NCBI GenBank assembly: GCA_028717865.1
Contig: JAQUMZ010000016.1
Location: 1-15,508 of the forward strand
Length of the DNA: 15,508 nt
Reading direction: 5' to 3'
Source: Elusimicrobiota bacterium
GTDB taxonomy: Bacteria > Elusimicrobiota > Elusimicrobia > UBA1565 > UBA9628
Part shown: positions 14,113 to 15,508 of the stretch, piece after piece
Layout of the letters: every line of letters starts with the position of its first letter
Numbering within the stretch: the stretch's first letter is position 1
Position numbers and translations under genes: made by a program
The notes under the pieces: generated by a model
What the model saw: the letters and a program-made list of their open reading frames with translations, nothing else
Databases searched by the model: none
What the model was told of the DNA's origin: nothing

Positions 14113-14715
14113 ATTTTGACTCTCATCAAAACTTATCTCGTCGCCGTTAACACTCCATCCCAAGTCGGGCAGCGGCCGTAAGATCAGTTTTATCTTCCCC
14201 TCGGCCTGGTTGTAGCGCACTTCCTGAACGAGCAGCCCGATAAGCTCCTTGCGCTTCTCGGGGCTCAGCTTGCCGAAAGCCCGCGAGAAGTTCTCCAGAT
14301 TGCGTCGCATGACCTCGGCCTCGATCTGGCAGCCCTCCAGGCGGGCGATCTAATGGTCCAGCGCCTGGACCTGCTTCTCCAACTCCTCGCGCTTGGCGGC
14401 GGTCTGCCCGAGCTTGTCCATCAAAGCGCGATAGAGAGGGCTGTCCTTGCCCTGCTCGGCCAATATCGAGGTCACGTTGCCGACCTCGGCCTCGACCTTG
14501 CCGATCTCGGCGACAAGGCGGATCTTCTGCTGGCGCTTGGCCGGCAGCTCGGGAACCGTCATCTCCTTGGCCCTGCGGACGATCTTCTCCATGAGGGCCT
14601 GATTCTTCCCCAAGAAAGCCAGCCGGTCCAAGACGATCCTCTCCAGCTCGCGCGCCGACACGCTCTTGGTCGGGCAAGCCTGCTTGTCAAGCAACGGCTC
14701 CAGGGGCATTGGTCC
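14098..14715 (-). pseudogene. Large serine recombinase, C-terminal remnant with internal stop
   Basis: One minus frame runs from just after a TAA at 14716-14718 to the stop at 14098-14100, interrupted by a single TAG at 14350-14352. Read through, it gives CPTKSVSARELERIVLDRL (end of a zinc ribbon and start of the coiled coil), a long coiled coil (EIGKVEAEVGNVTSILAEQG ... LDH*IARLEG) and NLENFSRAFGKLSPEKRKEL IGLLVQEVRYN, the usual C-terminus of large serine recombinases of phages and integrative elements. The catalytic resolvase domain, the recombinase domain and the first half of the zinc ribbon are missing; unrelated sequence stands where they should be. The enzyme would have catalysed site-specific integration and excision; this copy is dead. 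Its last five codons, stop included, lie inside tRNA-Asn, consistent with a frame extended into an attachment site. Confidence 0.85.
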
Positions 14716-14730
14716 TTAGTCGCTAAAGGC

Positions 14731-15360
14731 CTAAAGCCCTAGGGAGTGGCCGGACGCATCATCTCCCTCGGCTTTAACGAGTTGCAAGTTGGCGAGATAC
14801 ACCGTTCCTTTGGCTATGGACGCAACGGTGAATGTCCTCGTCCCGGGTCGGTCTAGCACAAGTCTCTGCTCAACATGAGTCCATCCGAAAGTGCCGCCTT
14901 GCTTCAGCGCATATCCGCCGTGTTCCGGATCGCGTTTCCAATCGTCTGTCGTAACCAACAACAATCCGGTGTCTACGAGTCTTTCCAGATTGTCTGATTT
15001 CACATCGAATGAGAGCACATAGCTCCCCGCACGCGGCACATAGATGTATTGCTCGGTCAGACCCAGGCGATCCCCTAATGTGTCGTCGCTATGGACGATC
15101 TTGAGGGCATTCCCCTTTTCCGTTTTGATAACAGACATCCGGACAATCGCACCCAGGAAATTAATCCACTTGATTTCAAGGTGCCTCGTCTTAGCTTTGA
15201 AGATGTCCGTGTAAAACCCATTGCCCCACGCACTTGCCATGGATTCAAATGGAATGTCAAAATCGCCATTTGCGATCAGGTTCTTTCTGCCAGGCATGGC
15301 GATCGGATCGTATTTCGTTACGTCCTCATGCCTGCTGGAAGATCTTACGATCTTCGCCAC
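14731..15360 (-). CDS. Carbohydrate-binding-module-like protein or fragment
   Basis: A 209-residue open frame. KNLIANGDFDIPFESMASAW (about 26-45) followed by GNALKIVHSDD, YIYVPRAGSYVLSFDVKSDN, GWTHVEQRLVLDRPGTRTFT and VYLANLQLVKAE is the pattern of CBM4/9-type, galactose-binding-like beta-sandwich domains, which bind glycans as part of larger surface or secreted proteins. No signal peptide or membrane segment is seen. The start is uncertain: ATG 15360 has GAGGA too close, and the frame stays open upstream to 15444 without any ATG, GTG or TTG, so this may be the 3' part of a longer gene that has lost its front. GC is clearly lower than in the rest of the window (roughly 45-50% in places), and it ends 15 bp from the recombinase remnant, so it was probably acquired with or after that element. 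Confidence 0.6.
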   Translation of the reverse strand: MAKIVRSSSRHEDVTKYDPIAMPGRKNLIANGDFDIPFESMASAWGNGFYTDIFKAKTRHLEIKWINFLGAIVRMSVIKTEKGNALKIVHSDDTLGDRLGLTEQYIYVPRAGSYVLSFDVKSDNLERLVDTGLLLVTTDDWKRDPEHGGYALKQGGTFGWTHVEQRLVLDRPGTRTFTVASIAKGTVYLANLQLVKAEGDDASGHSLGL

Positions 15361-15508
15361 TTCCTCGGCGGTACACCCGATGGCCGTGCCCCGAGTCGTG
15401 TGGAAATTCGCCGCGTAACCTCGTAGCTGGAATTTGATTCTAACCTATTCCGACCTCCGATCGTTCAAGAATTTGGCCTGGAGCAATCTCTTCCATGGCG
15501 TCGTAGCC
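15361..15508. other. Right-edge stretch, no gene supported
   Basis: On the minus strand the frame of the CBM-like gene stays open to 15444 but offers no start codon; the codons read VRIKFQLRGYAANFHTTRG and so on. Beyond the TAG at 15445-15447 all three minus frames carry stops and only short tails reach the edge. Composition is like the neighbouring low-GC region. It may hold the damaged front of the CBM-like gene or the end of another. Confidence 0.4.

Noticed and set aside
15440..15508. Tail of an upstream minus-strand gene (GYDAMEEIAPGQILERSEVG ending at TAG 15440-15442)
   Set aside because: Only 22 codons are visible and other frames look equally plausible; too short to support.

Overview
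The window is high-GC (about 70% over most of its length) bacterial DNA from a Gram-negative-type organism: secreted and membrane proteins carry signal peptides or single anchors, and a type IV pilus motor is present. Gene style (very large Ala/Pro/Gly-rich secreted protein, long Ala/Glu/Arg coiled coil, small YtxH protein, PilT next to a cyclic-nucleotide-binding protein) is compatible with Elusimicrobiota, but that placement is a guess and no rRNA or marker gene confirms it.

Layout, left to right. (1) 1-6050, minus strand: a 1680-residue secreted/anchored protein of unknown function with a 29-glycine run, followed 28 bp downstream by an N-terminal zinc-ribbon / single-TM / beta-sandwich-like protein that runs off the left edge; the second gene was read by hand because it is open to the edge. 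(2) 6264-7157, minus: a protein of an uncharacterised family with a Cys cluster and a ParB-like DGHHK motif, with a good promoter. (3) 7296-9716, plus: an 806-residue, almost wholly coiled-coil protein, divergent from the previous gene, with an 18-bp perfect palindrome just before its ATG. (4) 9717-10317: a 600-bp non-coding stretch dominated by two tandem copies of a ~235-bp element, each with three strong hairpins, ending in a near-consensus promoter. (5) 10318-10578, plus: a YtxH-like small membrane protein. (6) 10631-13040, minus: a compact pilT - cNMP-binding - secreted PsbP/MOG1-like operon (20-bp gap, then a 4-bp GTGA overlap). (7) 13103-13996, plus: a TIGR01777-family epimerase, followed by tRNA-Asn(GTT) with its own promoter. 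(8) 14098-15508: a decayed island. The C-terminal end of a large serine recombinase, broken by a stop codon and lacking its catalytic domain, abuts and overlaps the 3' end of tRNA-Asn; beyond it lies a lower-GC gene with a carbohydrate-binding-module-like domain.

The most unusual items are the tandem three-hairpin repeats before ytxH (with a matched change in both arms of hairpin 1), a second ~55-bp element found directly after two unrelated genes in the same orientation as those genes, the giant glycine-run protein with its zinc-ribbon partner, and the tRNA-Asn/recombinase scar. No CRISPR array, complete transposon or defence system is visible.
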